Part shown: positions 25,637-38,666 of the stretch, in pieces
Layout: the number at the start of each line of letters is the position of its first letter
Position numbering within the stretch: position 1 is the stretch's first letter
Assembly (NCBI GenBank): GCA_017871115.1
Contig: JAFCIZ010000002.1
Span: 186,001-250,000, forward strand
DNA from: Cunninghamella blakesleeana
Taxonomy: Eukaryota; Mucoromycota; Mucoromycetes; Mucorales; Cunninghamellaceae
Direction of reading: 5' to 3'
DNA length: 64,000 nucleotides
The notes under the pieces: generated by a model
Database searches by the model: none
Seen by the model: only the letters and a program-made list of their open reading frames with translations
What the model was told of the DNA's origin: nothing
Position numbers and translations under genes: made by a program

Positions 25637-27122
25637 ATGTCAGAATTAGTATCTGTTTCAAGTACTATAAAATTAAATGATGGAAATAGCATTCCCTGTG
25701 TAGGTTTTGGTGTATATCAATCAGAAGCAGGTTTTGAAACAGAAAATGCTGTATTATGCGCGTTAAAAGTAAGTATATAAATATATATACAACATATATG
25801 AAGTAATAATAATAACAAATAATAAAAACTTAAACTTTATTATTTTTTATCCATAGGATGGATATCGACATATTGATACAGCTAGTTGCTATTATAATGA
25901 AGAATCTGTTGGTCTTGCTATAAAGAAAAGGTAAGCTTGAAAAAAGTAAAATATTACGTAATAATAATGGTTAAAAACTTTTGCTTATATGCTTTATTTT
26001 ATTAACATTGATATTAATATTAATATTATATATATTGATGATAAATAGTGGAATTCCTCGTGATCAGGTAATATATTTAGATAAAAATGAACAATAGATA
26101 CTCTTTAGATTATTTAATAAAATCATTCTTTTTTTAACATGTATAAACATCTTTAGATTTTTGTTACTACGAAACTTTGGGATACTGATCATGGATACGA
26201 AAAAGCAAAACAAGCCCTTCAAACGAGTCTTGATAAATTAGGATTAGATTATGTAGATTTATATCTTATTCATAGTCCTCTTCCTGGAAAAGAATTACGT
26301 TTAGCAAGTTGGAAAGCGTTAGAAGAATTAAAAGAAGCTGGAAAAATTAAGAGTATTGGTAAGTATTCTATTTTTTAATACATATATACTTATCTATTAA
26401 AAAAATGAATATCATTTTTAAATATATATGTGATGATTATTATATCATTTTATTGAAGATTAATTACTTTTTGTTATTGCTATTATTTTAACAGGTGTTT
26501 CTAACTACGGCGTTCATCATTTGAAGGAATTATTAGATAATTGCACAGTCAAGCCAGTCATTAATCAAATAGAGTAATAAATAATAAAAACTAGTGTCAA
26601 ATAAAACAAACTCAGAAAATATCAAATTACTAAAAATAATCCTTTTTTGAACTACTTTTTCTATAGAATTACACCTTATTTAAGAAGAGACGATATTGAA
26701 ACTTACTGTCAAGAACATGATATTATAATAGAAACCTTTTCACCTTTAACTATGGGATTAAAATTAAATGAAAAAGTATTAATAGATATTGGTAAACAAT
26801 ATAGTAAATCATCAGCTCAAGTGCTTATCCGATGGTGAGTTTCCCAAAAATAAAACAATATAAAGCAAAATATAGATTTGTATATAAATAAGTGATCATG
26901 GATAAATAGATAACTAAACATATCTCTTTTAAAAAAATCAATCATGTCAAATACAGGGCCATTCAACGTGGATATATTCCATTACCAAAATCCGTTACAC
27001 CAAATAGAATAAAAAGTAATAGTGAACTTTTTGATTTTACCTTATCTGAAAAAGACATGACAACCTTGAACAGCTTAAATGAAGATTTTGTAACAGAATG
27101 GAACCCTACCACTTGTCCATAA
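25637..27122 (+). CDS. Aldo/keto reductase family protein
   Basis: Seven inferred exons (25637-25768, 25857-25930, 26049-26067, 26157-26358, 26495-26573, 26667-26834, 26957-27122) encode 279 residues, close to fungal members of the family. These soluble NADPH-dependent enzymes reduce aldehydes and ketones. The tetrad is readable: Asp and Tyr in YRHIDTASCYYNEESVG, Lys in VTTKLWDTDHG, His in LYLIHSPLPG. The nucleotide-binding part has PLPKSVTPNRIKSN. Family blocks VSNYG and NQIE are present, but the usual His after NQIE-x (HPYL) reads ITPYL here. The third exon is just 19 nt (SGIPRDQ) and easy to miss. All splice sites are GT-AG and keep frame. The physiological substrate cannot be told from sequence. 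Confidence 0.93.
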
Positions 27123-28248
27123 TTAAAGTATAGTTTTAAATGACTATATATTAAAAAAATTTAAACAAATATAAACTCGTAAAAAGATTTTATTTATAAT
27201 TAATATAAAATAATAACAATAAAATAACTGGAACTGATATATATTAGTGATGGAAGAAACTGTTATCAATTTTCGATTATAAATATTATTTTTATTTAAT
27301 CGATATAAATATGATGGCTATTCTAAATAAGATAGTAAAGAAAGATCTTCATATATATATGTCAGCATTAACCTTAAAAATAATTTTTTAAATACTATCT
27401 GAGCGCTTTTTTTTTATTTTTTTGATATGTAATGATTATTCAAAAGCATGAGCTTTTTTTTTCATATATACAAATGTATGAAAGAGGTTACACCAAGAGT
27501 ATATTATAAGTTAATAAAAAAGTTTATTTTTGTTTTTCAAAAGAAAAGAAAAAATCGTCAGTGCATTTTCTTTTTTTTTTTTGATCATTTATTTCCTGGT
27601 TTGCTTTTTCTACTCTTATTCGATTTTAGTCAGCCATTTGTGTAATATTATGTCAATTTTTTACTTTTTTATTTATTTCATGTAAAAATCACAAGAATAA
27701 TTATAATAATAAAAAAAAAATACCATGATATTTATTATGATTTATTAACATACATGATGTTTTTATATTTATTTATAATGATACATTCGAATATATATGT
27801 CTATCTATAATAAATAAGTAGTGTCACACATAGTTTATATTTATTTTTCGCTTTAAATCGTCAAAAGATCGATAATTATAAAGAGACACGGTGATTAAGT
27901 CCAAAACGAGTAATTTTTCTTGGATAATAAAATATATTAGTCTGAGATATATACTTGATTTTTTGCATTGACCACTCTTTTTTTTCTCATATAATATATA
28001 TATATGCTTATTATAATCACATGAATGAAAAGATTAGAGCGGAGAGACCGTGTTTCATTTAAAAAAAATAAAAAATGAATTTTTTAAAATATTTAAACTC
28101 CATCCGCGCAATAATTTTTCATTATTTAAATTATCGTGCTCCCTTTTTTTTTTCTTGATCTTTTTCTTTTTTCTCTTTCATTTTTTTTCTCACTCTTTAT
28201 TATATACTCTTTTTCTTTTTTGATTAATTAATTAATTATAATTCAGCA
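27123..28248. other. Intergenic region upstream of the acyl-CoA synthetase
   Basis: No coding pattern was seen apart from a short homopolymer-rich open frame near 27448. A pyrimidine tract at about 28140-28215 ends shortly before the acyl-CoA synthetase start and is a likely promoter element. Confidence 0.55.
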
Positions 28249-30316
28249 ATGAAAACTTTCAGTGTAGAAGTAGGCCCTCCTCAACCTAATGGTGGTAGAA
28301 TTAGACGCTCTACTCTTGCAAGTGATGGCGTAGTTCGTGTTCCTGATACAAATGTCCATACCCTTTATGATGTTTTACAAAACAGTGTCAAAAAGTTTGG
28401 TGATAAAAATGCTTTTGGATATCGTAGTGTAGAAAAAATCATTGAAGAAGAAAAAGAAGTAACAAAATATGTTAATGGAGTAGAAACAAAAGAAAAAAAG
28501 ACTTGGAAGTTTTTCCAAATGTCTCCTTATGAATATATCTCTTATAAAGAAGTTTCTGAACGAGCTCATGCTATTGGTAATGGTTTTATTTCTCTTGGTT
28601 TACAACCTAAGGCCAAAGTAGAAATCTTTTCTGGTACAAAGTAAGTGATTTTTTATTTTCTTTTTTTAAAATAATAATGGCCATGAAGGATAAAAAAGAT
28701 ACACAAAGAGAGTATGTATGGAAAACCTGAAACTTTTTTGGATCATTGTTAATATTTATATTTATTTATTTATTTATTTATTTGTTACTATTATTCTTTT
28801 TTTAGTATGAATTGGTTATTGACTGCTCATGGTTTATTTACACAAAATATGACGATTGTCACCGCTTATGAAACACTTGGGGAAGATGGGTTATTACATT
28901 CTATGAATGAAACTGAAGTAGAAGCTATTTATACCACTTCTGATTTATTACCTCTTGTATCACGTGTGGCCACCAAGTGTCCTAGTCTTAAATATGTTGT
29001 TTATTCTGGTGAAGCTAATGAAGAATTGGCTAATAAAATTAAAAACGACCAAATTCAAGAAGTTTTAACCCTTGACGAACTTATGAATATTGGTAGACAA
29101 TTCAAACGTGAACCTCGTCAACCTGAACCTGAAGATTTATGTTGTATTATGTACACTAGTGGGTAAGTTGTAATATATAAAACAATAATAATAATATCAA
29201 TAACAATAATAATAATAATAACGTGTGGTTTTTTATTGTTCTTTATAGTTCTACTGGTAATCCTAAAGGTGTTATGCTTTCTCATAAAAACATTGTTGCT
29301 GCCAGTAAGTTTTTTTAAAAAAAAAAATATAGTGAAATGAAAAAAAATAATTTTTTAAAAAAACCTGTATTGATCCGGTTACTGTTTTGTTTTCCTTTTT
29401 TTTTTGTATTACTATTTTAGTCGCTGGTGTAAATACTTTATTAAGTCGTCAAGTGTCAAGTAGTGATAGTATGATGGCCTATCTTCCTTTAGCCCACGTA
29501 TTAGAATTTACTGTTGAAAATGGTAAGCTGAAAAAACAAAAAAACAAAAAAGCAGATAATGAATCACAAAAGCCTAGATAAATATATTAATTAAATATTA
29601 TTTTTATTTTTTTTTATTTTTCTATAGCTTGCGTTTTCTGGGGTGTTACATTAGGTTATGCATCAGTTCGTACATTAACTGATGCTTCCGTTCGTAATTG
29701 TAAGGGTGATATTAAAGAATTTAGACCTACATTAATGACTGGTGTTCCCCAAGTAAGTAACTATTCTTAAATTATATAAAATGAAATAATTGGAGTAAAA
29801 ATATAAAGTATCATTTATTTACTGATCTGTTTTATATCTATTTTGTGTATTTAGGTATGGGAATCCATTCGTAAAGGTATTTTAAGTAAAATCAATTCAG
29901 CTTCTCCTAACGCTCAAAAGATCTTTTACAAGGCTTATGCTACAAAATCATGGTTATTTGAACGTGGAATGCCTAGTAAGATTCTTGATGCCGTGGTTTT
30001 CAGTAAGATTCGTGAACAAGTAGGTGGCCGTCTTCGATTTGCTCTTTCTGGTGGTGCTCCTATTTCTGTTGAAACCCAAAAATTCTTGTCTGTTTGTATT
30101 TGCCCTATCTTGGGTGGTTTTGGCATGTAAGTTTATTCAAATATATATTTATATATTGCAATATTTTTTAACCTCCTTTTTTTATTATTCTCTTTTTTAT
30201 TTAATAGGACTGAAAGTAAGTGTTGATTTCATAAATGCGTGAAATGATAATAACAATAACAATAATAATAATAATAATAATAATAATGAAGAGAGAGAAC
30301 TTACTAATTAATATAA

Positions 30317-30356
<40 letters not shown>

Positions 30357-31665
30357 TTCTATAACTCACTATTAATCTTATAGGTTGTGGGTAAGTGAAT
30401 GGCACATATATAACGAAAATAAATGGATTCATAAATAAATATAAAAGAATTAAAAAGACTAACTATTTTTTTTATTATTATTTTGTTTATTTTGTTTATT
30501 TAGTATGTCTACTGTCATGAGTCCTGTAAGTACCTATATATACATGTATATATATTTTTTTGATGATCTTTTTTAAAAACTTTACCCCTAATTAACTGAG
30601 TTTTATCTTATTTTTATTATTATCAATATAGGAACAATTCGGTTATGGTCAAGTAGGTTCATGCGTACCTTGTTGTGAAATAAAATTAGTTGATGTTCCT
30701 GATGCAAATTATCTTTCTACTAATGAGCCAAAACCTCAAGGAGAAGTTTGGGTAAGATATACACATTGCTGTCACTATACGAACAATATAAAATGAAAAA
30801 TAAAAAAGTTTTACTTACTTTGTATTTTTTTTTTCTCCCTTTTATTTTTTATTTTTATCTAATAGGTAAGAGGGCCATCTGTCACCAAAGGTTATTGGAA
30901 ACGTGAAGATATTACTAAAGAAACTATTACAGAAGATGGTTGGTTACAAACTGGTGATATTGGGGAATGGAATGAAAATGGTACTCTATCTATCATCGAT
31001 CGTAAGAAAAATTTGGTAAAACTTAGTAATGGTGAATATATTGCATTGGAAAAACTTGAAAGTGTTTACAAGAGTTGTTTGTTTGTTGGGTAATATATAC
31101 AAATACTATTTAAAAAAAAATAAGAAAAGGATAATGAGGACATAATTTTACTAACTTTTGTTTTATTTGATTCTTTTTGCATTCGTTTTTTTCTTTTATT
31201 AAAATAGTAATATATGTGTATGTGCCGACAGTCTTCTTCCTAAACCTACTGCATTAGTTGTCGTATTGGAAGCTCCTATTAGAAAATGGGCAACTGAAAA
31301 TGATGTAGCTGAAAAAGATTTTGAAAAATTATGTGCTGAACCTAAAGTGAAGAAAGCTGTACTTGACTCATTATTGGCCACCGGTAAAGAAGCTGGTCTT
31401 AAAGGATCAGAGTTCCTTCACGATATTCATATTATCCATGAAGAATGGACTGTTGATAACGTAAGTGATTATATATAAAAGTCTGCTTTAATTTTAAAAA
31501 AAAGGTTTATTCTCGTTTTATTTACATTTTTTTTTCTTATTTTATTATCCCTATAATCGTAAATGTATATAGTTTTTAACGGCTGCCCAAAAACTCAAAC
31601 GTCAAGACATTGTGAAGTTTTATAAAGCCGAAATCGATACCATCAATTCTACCCAAAAGCGTTAA
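28249..31665 (+). CDS. Long-chain acyl-CoA synthetase (Faa/ACSL family)
   Basis: Activates long-chain fatty acids to acyl-CoA using ATP, feeding lipid synthesis and beta-oxidation. Thirteen inferred exons: 28249-28640, 28806-29162, 29249-29304, 29421-29522, 29628-29752, 29855-30126, 30208-30215, 30384-30390, 30504-30525, 30632-30751, 30866-31089, 31208-31460, 31573-31665. They total 676 residues, normal for the family. The AMP-binding P-loop [18 protein letters not shown] spans exons 2-3, [15 protein letters not shown] follows, and the C-terminal FACS signature has [20 protein letters not shown] with [20 protein letters not shown]. Exons 7 (8 nt) and 8 (7 nt) are consecutive microexons needed to spell GMTESCGMSTVMSP, the segment matching the family's YGLTE motif. 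The C terminus (STQKR) is not a PTS1 signal. Family call is secure; the microexons are supported by frame and family motif. Confidence 0.93.
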
Positions 31666-32002
31666 AATTAATTATATTTTATTTTATTTTATATTTATAT
31701 TCCATTATTTTTGATCATAATAATATTTATTTCATTCACTTTTTTTCCCTATTAATTTAATATTTATTTTTCTCTATATCGTCATTTTAAATAAAGAACC
31801 AAGTTTTTTATTTTTTTCATTGTCAATCGTATTTTTTTTTGTTCAAGTAACACAGAAATTCATTAAAAAAAATAAAGAGCGCTATCACATGACGATCCTT
31901 AATTTTTTTTAATTTTCAGAATTTTTATTTATTTTTTAAATTACTTTTCTTTCACTTTTTTTCATTATTTTTATGTTTATAAAATAAGCTTTTGTTTATT
32001 AT
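31666..32002. other. Short intergenic region
   Basis: AT-rich spacer between two genes on the same strand, with T runs and a modest pyrimidine tract (about 31940-31970) just before the next start. It probably holds the 3' UTR and polyadenylation signals of the synthetase and the promoter of the downstream gene. Confidence 0.5.
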
Positions 32003-33175
32003 ATGATTCACCTATTTAACTATTCAATTATAATATTTGCTTTTTTTCTTTTTTTTAATTCTGTTAAATGTTTAAACTTTATCATTCCTTTACCTAATAC
32101 TCTAATATTTGCAGGGACGTCTAGTTTAGTCACTTGGAGTATAGGTACTTCTAATCTCACAAGCACCAATCTCTACTTGGCTAATGGGGCCGATCCAAAC
32201 AATTTAGTTGTATTTAGCATTTTGGGTCAAAACTTGCCCAGTTCCAAAACTTCCATGATGGCCAATATACCAAAAGATGCGCCTAATGATAATACATTTT
32301 TACTTTTAGTAGGAAATGATACACCAGCTTCACGTGCAACTGTTCCTTTGAATATCGTTTTTGGTAATAGTAATTCTACCGTCTCTCCTATTCCTACCGC
32401 TTCCACTATTCCCACTCCTTCACCTAATATCACTACCACTACTACCATTAAACCTACTACTACTACTTCATCAACTGTTTCTTCTTCAACAAAACCTTCT
32501 AATACATCTCCTGCTACTTCAGAAACTCCTTCTCCTTCTCCTTCGGAGTCAGTTGGTTCTAGTACGATTATTGGTGCCGTGATTGGTGGTATTGTTGGTA
32601 TTGGTTTAGTAAGTCAATTTATATATTTTTTATTTTGTTCATTGATATATTATTGGGTTCTTTTTACTTATAGTTACTCTTTATTGTTTTTATTCTTTTT
32701 TTTTAAAAAAAAAAAAAAATAGGTAGGAGCCATTATATTAATTTGTCTTCGACGTCAAAAAAGAAAAAGAGAAAAACGCCATACAGAATTATTTGACGAT
32801 AAAGGAATTGATTTTACAGGCTATCATGAAGATACAAATCATTATCAAAATACACCACCGTCATCTCAGCAACAATACTATCATCATCACCAACAGCAAC
32901 AACCATCTCCATTTTTATCACCAACAGAATCTTATCCAATGGATCAAATGAGTTATGCAAGGTCTATGACTTATAATCAACCACCTCCAGCCGTACTTCA
33001 ATATCCAATGAAAACCATCGATAGTACAAATATGCGAGATAATGGATTTCAATCAAGAACTCAATTAGAAAATGCATCACCATCTACCATCATCGTCAGT
33101 AATAATAACGATTCAACTATGACGTTTAATAGTAAACCAAACGAAATCGATTCTCAAAAACCTCATGCAAAATAA
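32003..33175 (+). CDS. Kre9/Knh-like Ser/Thr-rich single-pass membrane protein
   Basis: Two exons (32003-32608, 32723-33175) give 352 residues. The N terminus is a hydrophobic signal peptide. Residues about 25-125 resemble the Kre9/Knh-like N-terminal domain of fungal Ser/Thr-rich surface proteins (PLPNTLIFAGTSSLVTWSIG, LYLANGADPNNLVVF). A Ser/Thr/Pro-rich stretch, surely O-glycosylated if secreted, leads to one membrane span (IIGAVIGGIVGIGLVGAII) followed at once by basic residues LRRQKRKREKRH. The remaining cytoplasmic tail of about 135 residues is rich in Gln, His, Pro and Ser. Topology is type I. The intron falls inside the membrane span. Likely at the plasma membrane or cell wall; by plan it could be a surface sensor, but that is inference. 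The exact gene is not recognised. Confidence 0.85.
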
Positions 33176-34358
33176 ATAAATAGCAACAATAATAATAATA
33201 TTAATAAGCATATACCTTTTATATATCATCCATCTTCATACAAACATTATTATTCTTTTTAATTGGATCAAACCCATTTTTCTCTTTTTTTTTATAAAAA
33301 AAATGATGGGTTTATTTTTTATTATTATAAAAAACAATGATCATTTGTAATTATTTAATTTATTTATTAGTATTACATTCTAATTATTAAACTAACCCAA
33401 AGCAAACTTTTTCTTTTTTAATATTAATTTAATAATTATTAAATATCATAATAAATGTGAATGACATATGTGGATCGTATAGTCAATAGTAAAAATATTA
33501 ATAAATACGAATAAGGCATGGTAAAATATATAAAAATATAAAATAATATTGAAAATCAACAGTGAATAGATATATAGAGCGGATCGTATAAAAGAAAAAC
33601 GGGAAAGTAGGCATATATAGAATTGGTAAAACGTAATTAGAGTATATATAATCCAGAATAAAAAAGGAATGGATTGCCTTTTTTGTTATAGTTTTTATTA
33701 TTGATTTATCATTTTGGTTTTAAAAAAATGAACATTAAAACGTCTTCTAATAATTGTATTTATCCATAATTAATAATGTTAAAAAGAAAAAAAAATTACT
33801 ATTTAATAACTACGCAATTCCTTGGTATTATTTAAAGAAATATACACACTGTAGTTTTTTTTTTCATGTTTTTCATTTTTAGTTAACATATTACAGCTGT
33901 CATTTTAAATATTGATTTATTGTTTACTTTTCATTATTTAACAAATAGTATCATTAATAAAATAAAATCAAGAGGTAAAAAAAAAAAATAGGTTAGTTTG
34001 AGAAAAAAAAATTAGTTTTTTTGGCCCTTTCTACTTTTACGTGGGTACAATCCAAAATGCAAAAACCAAGATCAAACAATTGAAATTAATGCATCATATG
34101 CACATATAAATCTAATTTATTTTCTATATAATTTTGATATCTGACCTTTGATTCTTATTTTTTTTTATTTTATTTAATTCGAGGGGGAGGGGAGTTTATG
34201 TACGAGTATATAAAAAGAATTGTAAATATAAATAAATATATACATTATGAATAAATGTAATATTGAATATATAATAAAAAGAATGTATAATAGGTATCAT
34301 TTTTTTTTAAAAAAAAAAAATAAAAAAAAAATAAAATAGATTAAATATAATGAAAAAA
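33176..34358. other. Convergent intergenic region
   Basis: Lies between the 3' ends of the Kre9-like gene and transporter 1. AT-rich, with a T9A12-type junction near 34299-34320 just beyond the transporter's stop. No coding pattern was seen. Confidence 0.6.
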
Positions 34359-36026
34359 TTACTTTTTAGCATTTTCAAAATCAGCAACAAGTGCAATAAT
34401 AGCATCTTTTGTTCCAATGACTAACCCAATTAAACCCAATATTACTGTTAATCCACAAAAGGCCAATTCATAAATGGGTTTATTTTTTACACCAGTTAAC
34501 TTTAAATAACATAAGACAGGTAATAAAAAGACCAATCCACAATTTGCTAGAGCGCCGATCAAAGACATGAAATCATCAAAATAAGGTACAAAGATGGCTA
34601 ATAAAACCAAAACAGCCATGGTACATGATCGAATCACTGCCCTTGCTACCCAAGCACCAAATTTCCCCAATCGATCATCAGTTGCTCTTGTCCAAGTTTC
34701 AAATTCTAATGAAAAAGAAGTGGCGTAAATGGGTACTGCAAAAATAACGTGGATAGTCATGACGACAATGGTAATTAGTTGCCCTGGTCCAGTTGGTAAC
34801 GAATAATAAATTGGGGATGCTGAGTCACTACCATAAGCCCAATATGCCGGAACAGCAGTTAAGAAATAAAGAATTGTACATGTTGATAATCCTGCTACTA
34901 ATGCCAATGGCCACTGTTGTGGTTTTTTTAACGCATATTCAACATCTATATATGTATATATATTATTATTATTATTATTAATGAGTCTAATTATATTTAT
35001 TTTCTTTTTTTTGTTTATTAAAAAAAAAAACTTACGAGGATAAGTATTATTTCCACCAAAAGAGAATGCTATCGTTGCAAGGGCACTTGGGAACCCAGAC
35101 CAAATAACAGAATCATGATGAACCACTCGATCAGGATGATTATTGCGATCCAAAGGTGATAAAATCAAAATGATAAAAACAGCCATCATTGTACAAATTG
35201 CACCAATAGCTGAAACGGCTGTTACTTCACGCAATGTTTTTAATAATAATAAAGGAACTAATAGGAATAGACCAACAATGATAGTCCATATAGGTCTTGT
35301 CAATGCTCCGCTCTAATAAAAATAATAGTAAAGACAAAAAAAATTGTAAATAGACCAAATTTATATGTATTTATTCCATACTCTTTTTTTATTCATATGT
35401 TATTTTTTTTTTTTTTCTTAATAAAACAAAAAACATAATTTTTCTTACCGTTCCTTCTAATAATTGAGTAATGTTACCAGCAGCCAATACTAAATATAAA
35501 GCAGGACAACCAAATAAATAAAGAAAATGCAAAAAGGAAGCCACTAAATAACCGGTTGTACCAAAAGCTGCAGTTCCCATAGCTTTAAAATCACTAAGAC
35601 GTTGACCAGGTTTATGATAAAGACATCGAATTAAAACAATTCCAGAATAAACAGCCATACCATAAGAAAGAAATAAGATTAATATTCCTAACCATCCTCC
35701 TTTAGCAAAAGCAGCAGGCAGACCAAGTGTCCCTGTACCTGCTACAGCCTGTTTATTATTATTATTATTATTATTAAAAAATGAAAATAAAAAGAATTAG
35801 TCAACCATTTTATGTATTGTGTTCCATTTTTTATTCAGGTTACAAATTATGTAATATTTGATAATAAAAAACTTACACAGACAATATTAAAGTAAGCCGT
35901 TATAAAAGAACCATTACCACGTCCATGATCTTCTTGTACAGATATCTTTTCAATATCATCCTCTTGATAATTATTTATGCATTCTACTTTATTACTAGCT
36001 TCAGTATCTACTACAGCTCTATCCAT
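34359..36026 (-). CDS. AAAP-family amino-acid transporter, paralog 1
   Basis: Four minus-strand exons (36026-35877, 35748-35449, 35312-35036, 34945-34359) encode 437 residues. The protein is an integral membrane transporter of the amino acid/auxin permease superfamily, the group containing fungal vacuolar Avt and animal SLC36 proteins; it moves amino acids, but the substrate and membrane are unknown. A hydrophilic N-terminal tail of about 40 residues precedes SFITAYFNIVC and VAGTGTLGLPAAFAKGG, the conserved first-helix region. About ten further hydrophobic segments follow, including WTIIVGLFLLVPLLLL, LALVAGLSTCTILYFLT and LANCGLVFLLPVLCYLKL. The C-terminal tail is ADFENAKK. It is the downstream-most of three tandem paralogs with identical intron positions. 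Its last intron (34946-35035) is 90 nt and free of stops. Confidence 0.92.
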
Positions 36027-37039
36027 TCAGTTTAAGATTATTAGATCTAAGTTAGATTAGATCTGATTTAGATTAATAAGTATGCTGAAATAAATATAAT
36101 TATAAATGAAAAAAAGTAAAATAAGAGATAGGGATAGCTGGTAGTTATATACAAGTATAAAATAGAAATAGACAATATATATTCAGTATAATATAGAATA
36201 TATATTAAAAATAAAAAAAGCTGGAAAAAGAAGAAAAAGAAAGATGGAAAAAAATTTTTGAGATAAAAAAAAAATTTTTGACTTAAATATTCAAACTCCA
36301 AATACGGGAAAATGCAGCATAACCTGGAATTAGTAACAATAAAAAAAAAAAATGGCAAACAGGCACAGGCTAATCAAAACAAAATGATAATAAATCGATG
36401 ATCTCGCGATAAACCCTCCCCCTTCCACCGTCTTTATTTTTCTTTCATCTACATATTTTCTTTTCTTTTCTTTTTTTTTACAAAAAAAAAAAAAAAGAAA
36501 AGAAAATAATAAAAAAGTGATCGATTAAGAAAATATCAGTCCACATATTTTTAGTAACGTAAACGGTAGGGATTTAAAAACAAACTATCTATTAATAATT
36601 AAAAATAAATTCTTTATCATATTTAAAAATCATTAGTGACCGATTATATAACGTGTCGATCATAATAAAAGATCGGTCTTTTTTTTATCACTGCATTACA
36701 TATATATATGTATAATATACATTAAATACGCCATCCATTCCTGTAACTTTTTATTATTTCAAAATAATGGTTTATGTATGGTTTATTATATATGTCATTC
36801 TATTAGTCATAAAAAAAATAAAATAAAAACAAGCAATCAACTATCTTTTTCATTGATTTATATATAATTCTAAAAAGGTTTTTATAAGTAATAATAATAA
36901 TTATGGTTATATATATATATATATATATATATTAAAATATTATAAATTTAGTGCAATAATAAAAAGTAATAACCAACAGATATTCATTCTTTCTCTTTTT
37001 TTTTTTTTTGTTTCATAAAGATTCATAATTATATATATA
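36027..37039. other. Intergenic region between transporter paralogs 1 and 2
   Basis: AT-rich. Just upstream of paralog 1 are AGATCT-type short palindromic repeats (about 36040-36075), and read on the minus strand a pyrimidine tract at about 36215-36260. A TA microsatellite lies near 36908-36932. No coding pattern was seen. Confidence 0.5.
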
Positions 37040-38666
37040 TTATTTTTTAAAATCCTCTACAAGTAACATTATAGCATCTTTTGTCCCGATACACAACCCT
37101 ACAATACCCATAACAATAGTTAAAAAACAAAAAAACAGTTCATATAAAGGTTTCCCTTTAATACCAGTTAGTTTCAAATAACATGAGACGGGGATAATGA
37201 ATTCCAGCCCACAGCAAGCAATAGCCCCCAATAACATCATCATATGATCAAAATATGGAATAAAGATGGCTAATAAAATAATAATCAACATGGTAAAAGA
37301 TCGAATCACAGCCCTTGCTACCCAACATCCCAATGCACCTAAACGATCCTCTGTAACTCGTGTTGCTTTTTCAAATTCTAAAGAAAATGTAGTAGTTAAT
37401 AATGGCATGGCTAAAATGATTTGGATGGTGGTGACAACTATGGAGATTGTTTGTCCTGTTCCAGCCGGTAAAGAATGATATATTGGTGAGGTAGCTTTGT
37501 CCCCATAGGCGATATAAGCTGAAATAGAAGTTAAAAGATAAAATATAGTACATGTTGATAATCCTGCTGCTAATACAAATGACCATTGACTTTTTTTTTT
37601 TAATGTTTGTTCAATATCTAAATATATATAAATATATATTTAATTAAAATAATAGTAATAAATAGATACAATATATTAATACTAAAACTGAACTATTATA
37701 TATATTTAAAATAAATAAATATATAGATACAACTTACGAGGATAGGTATTCATCCCTCCAAATGAAAATGCTATTATTGCAAGAGAACTTGGAAAACCAG
37801 ACCAAATAACTATATCATGATGAACAATTCGATCAGTATGTCGAAGGGCGTCCAGAGGTGATTCAATAATAATGATAAACACAGCCATTAATGTACAAAT
37901 CATTCCAATAGTAGAGATTAAGGTGACATCCCGCAATGTTTTCATGATCAATAATGGAATTAATAAGAATACACCAATGATAATTGTCCATACAGGTCTC
38001 GTTAATGCTGCACTCTATAATACATTTATATACAATTATATAGGATGTTTTTTTTTTAATTCATTTTAATACATATATACCTATTCATTATTTATTTATT
38101 TTTATTATTATTACTATTTTTGAAACTTACTGTTCCTTCTAATAAAGTAGTGATATTACCAGCTGCCAAGACTAAATATAAAGCAGGACAGCCAAATAAA
38201 ATAAGATTACTCAAAGTACAAGTAATAAAATACCCCATTCGACCAAAAGCAGCTTTACCTACTTGTTTCATATCATCAAGTCGTTGATCAGGTTTATGAT
38301 AAAGACATCGAATTAATACAGTCCCAGAATACACAGCCATACTATAGGCAAGAAATAAAATCAAGATACTTATCCATCCACTTTTACTAAGGGATGATGG
38401 TAAACCTACTGTTCCTGTACCCACCTCCAGCTTTTTTTAAAAAAAAATTAAAAAGAGTAGGTATATAAATATCAAATGTAAAATATTATTAAATGCGCTT
38501 CAAGCTCTCTTGATATTTTACTATTAAATCTTACACAAATAATATTAAAATAAGCTGTTAAGATTGATCCTTTATTAGCACCTTGTTGTTTTTCATTTGA
38601 GTATGCTTTTTCGTTATCTTCTTGAAAATTTTTTGAAGGCTGTATTTTATTTGTGGTAATTTGCAT
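37040..38666 (-). CDS. AAAP-family amino-acid transporter, paralog 2
   Basis: Four minus-strand exons (38666-38535, 38430-38131, 38014-37738, 37617-37040) encode 428 residues. Exons 2 and 3 have exactly the lengths of paralog 1 (300 and 277 nt). Conserved parts include SILTAYFNIIC, TGTVGLPSSLSKSGW, RCLYHKPDQRLDDMKQVG and CYLKLTGIKGKPLYEL. It is the most diverged of the three: CCGLEFIIPVSCYLKL replaces the NCGLVFLLPVLCYLKL of the other two, and its last exon is 9 nt shorter. The second exon's acceptor is chosen so that LEVGTGTVGLP aligns with AVAGTGTLGLP; a second AG six bases downstream would drop two residues. Probably a distinct substrate or expression pattern, which sequence cannot show. 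Confidence 0.9.

Noticed and set aside
34359..35303. A single 314-codon exon for the 3' half of transporter 1
   Set aside because: The paralogs are spliced at the same place and the extra 30 residues are low-complexity Asn/Lys; kept only as possible intron retention.
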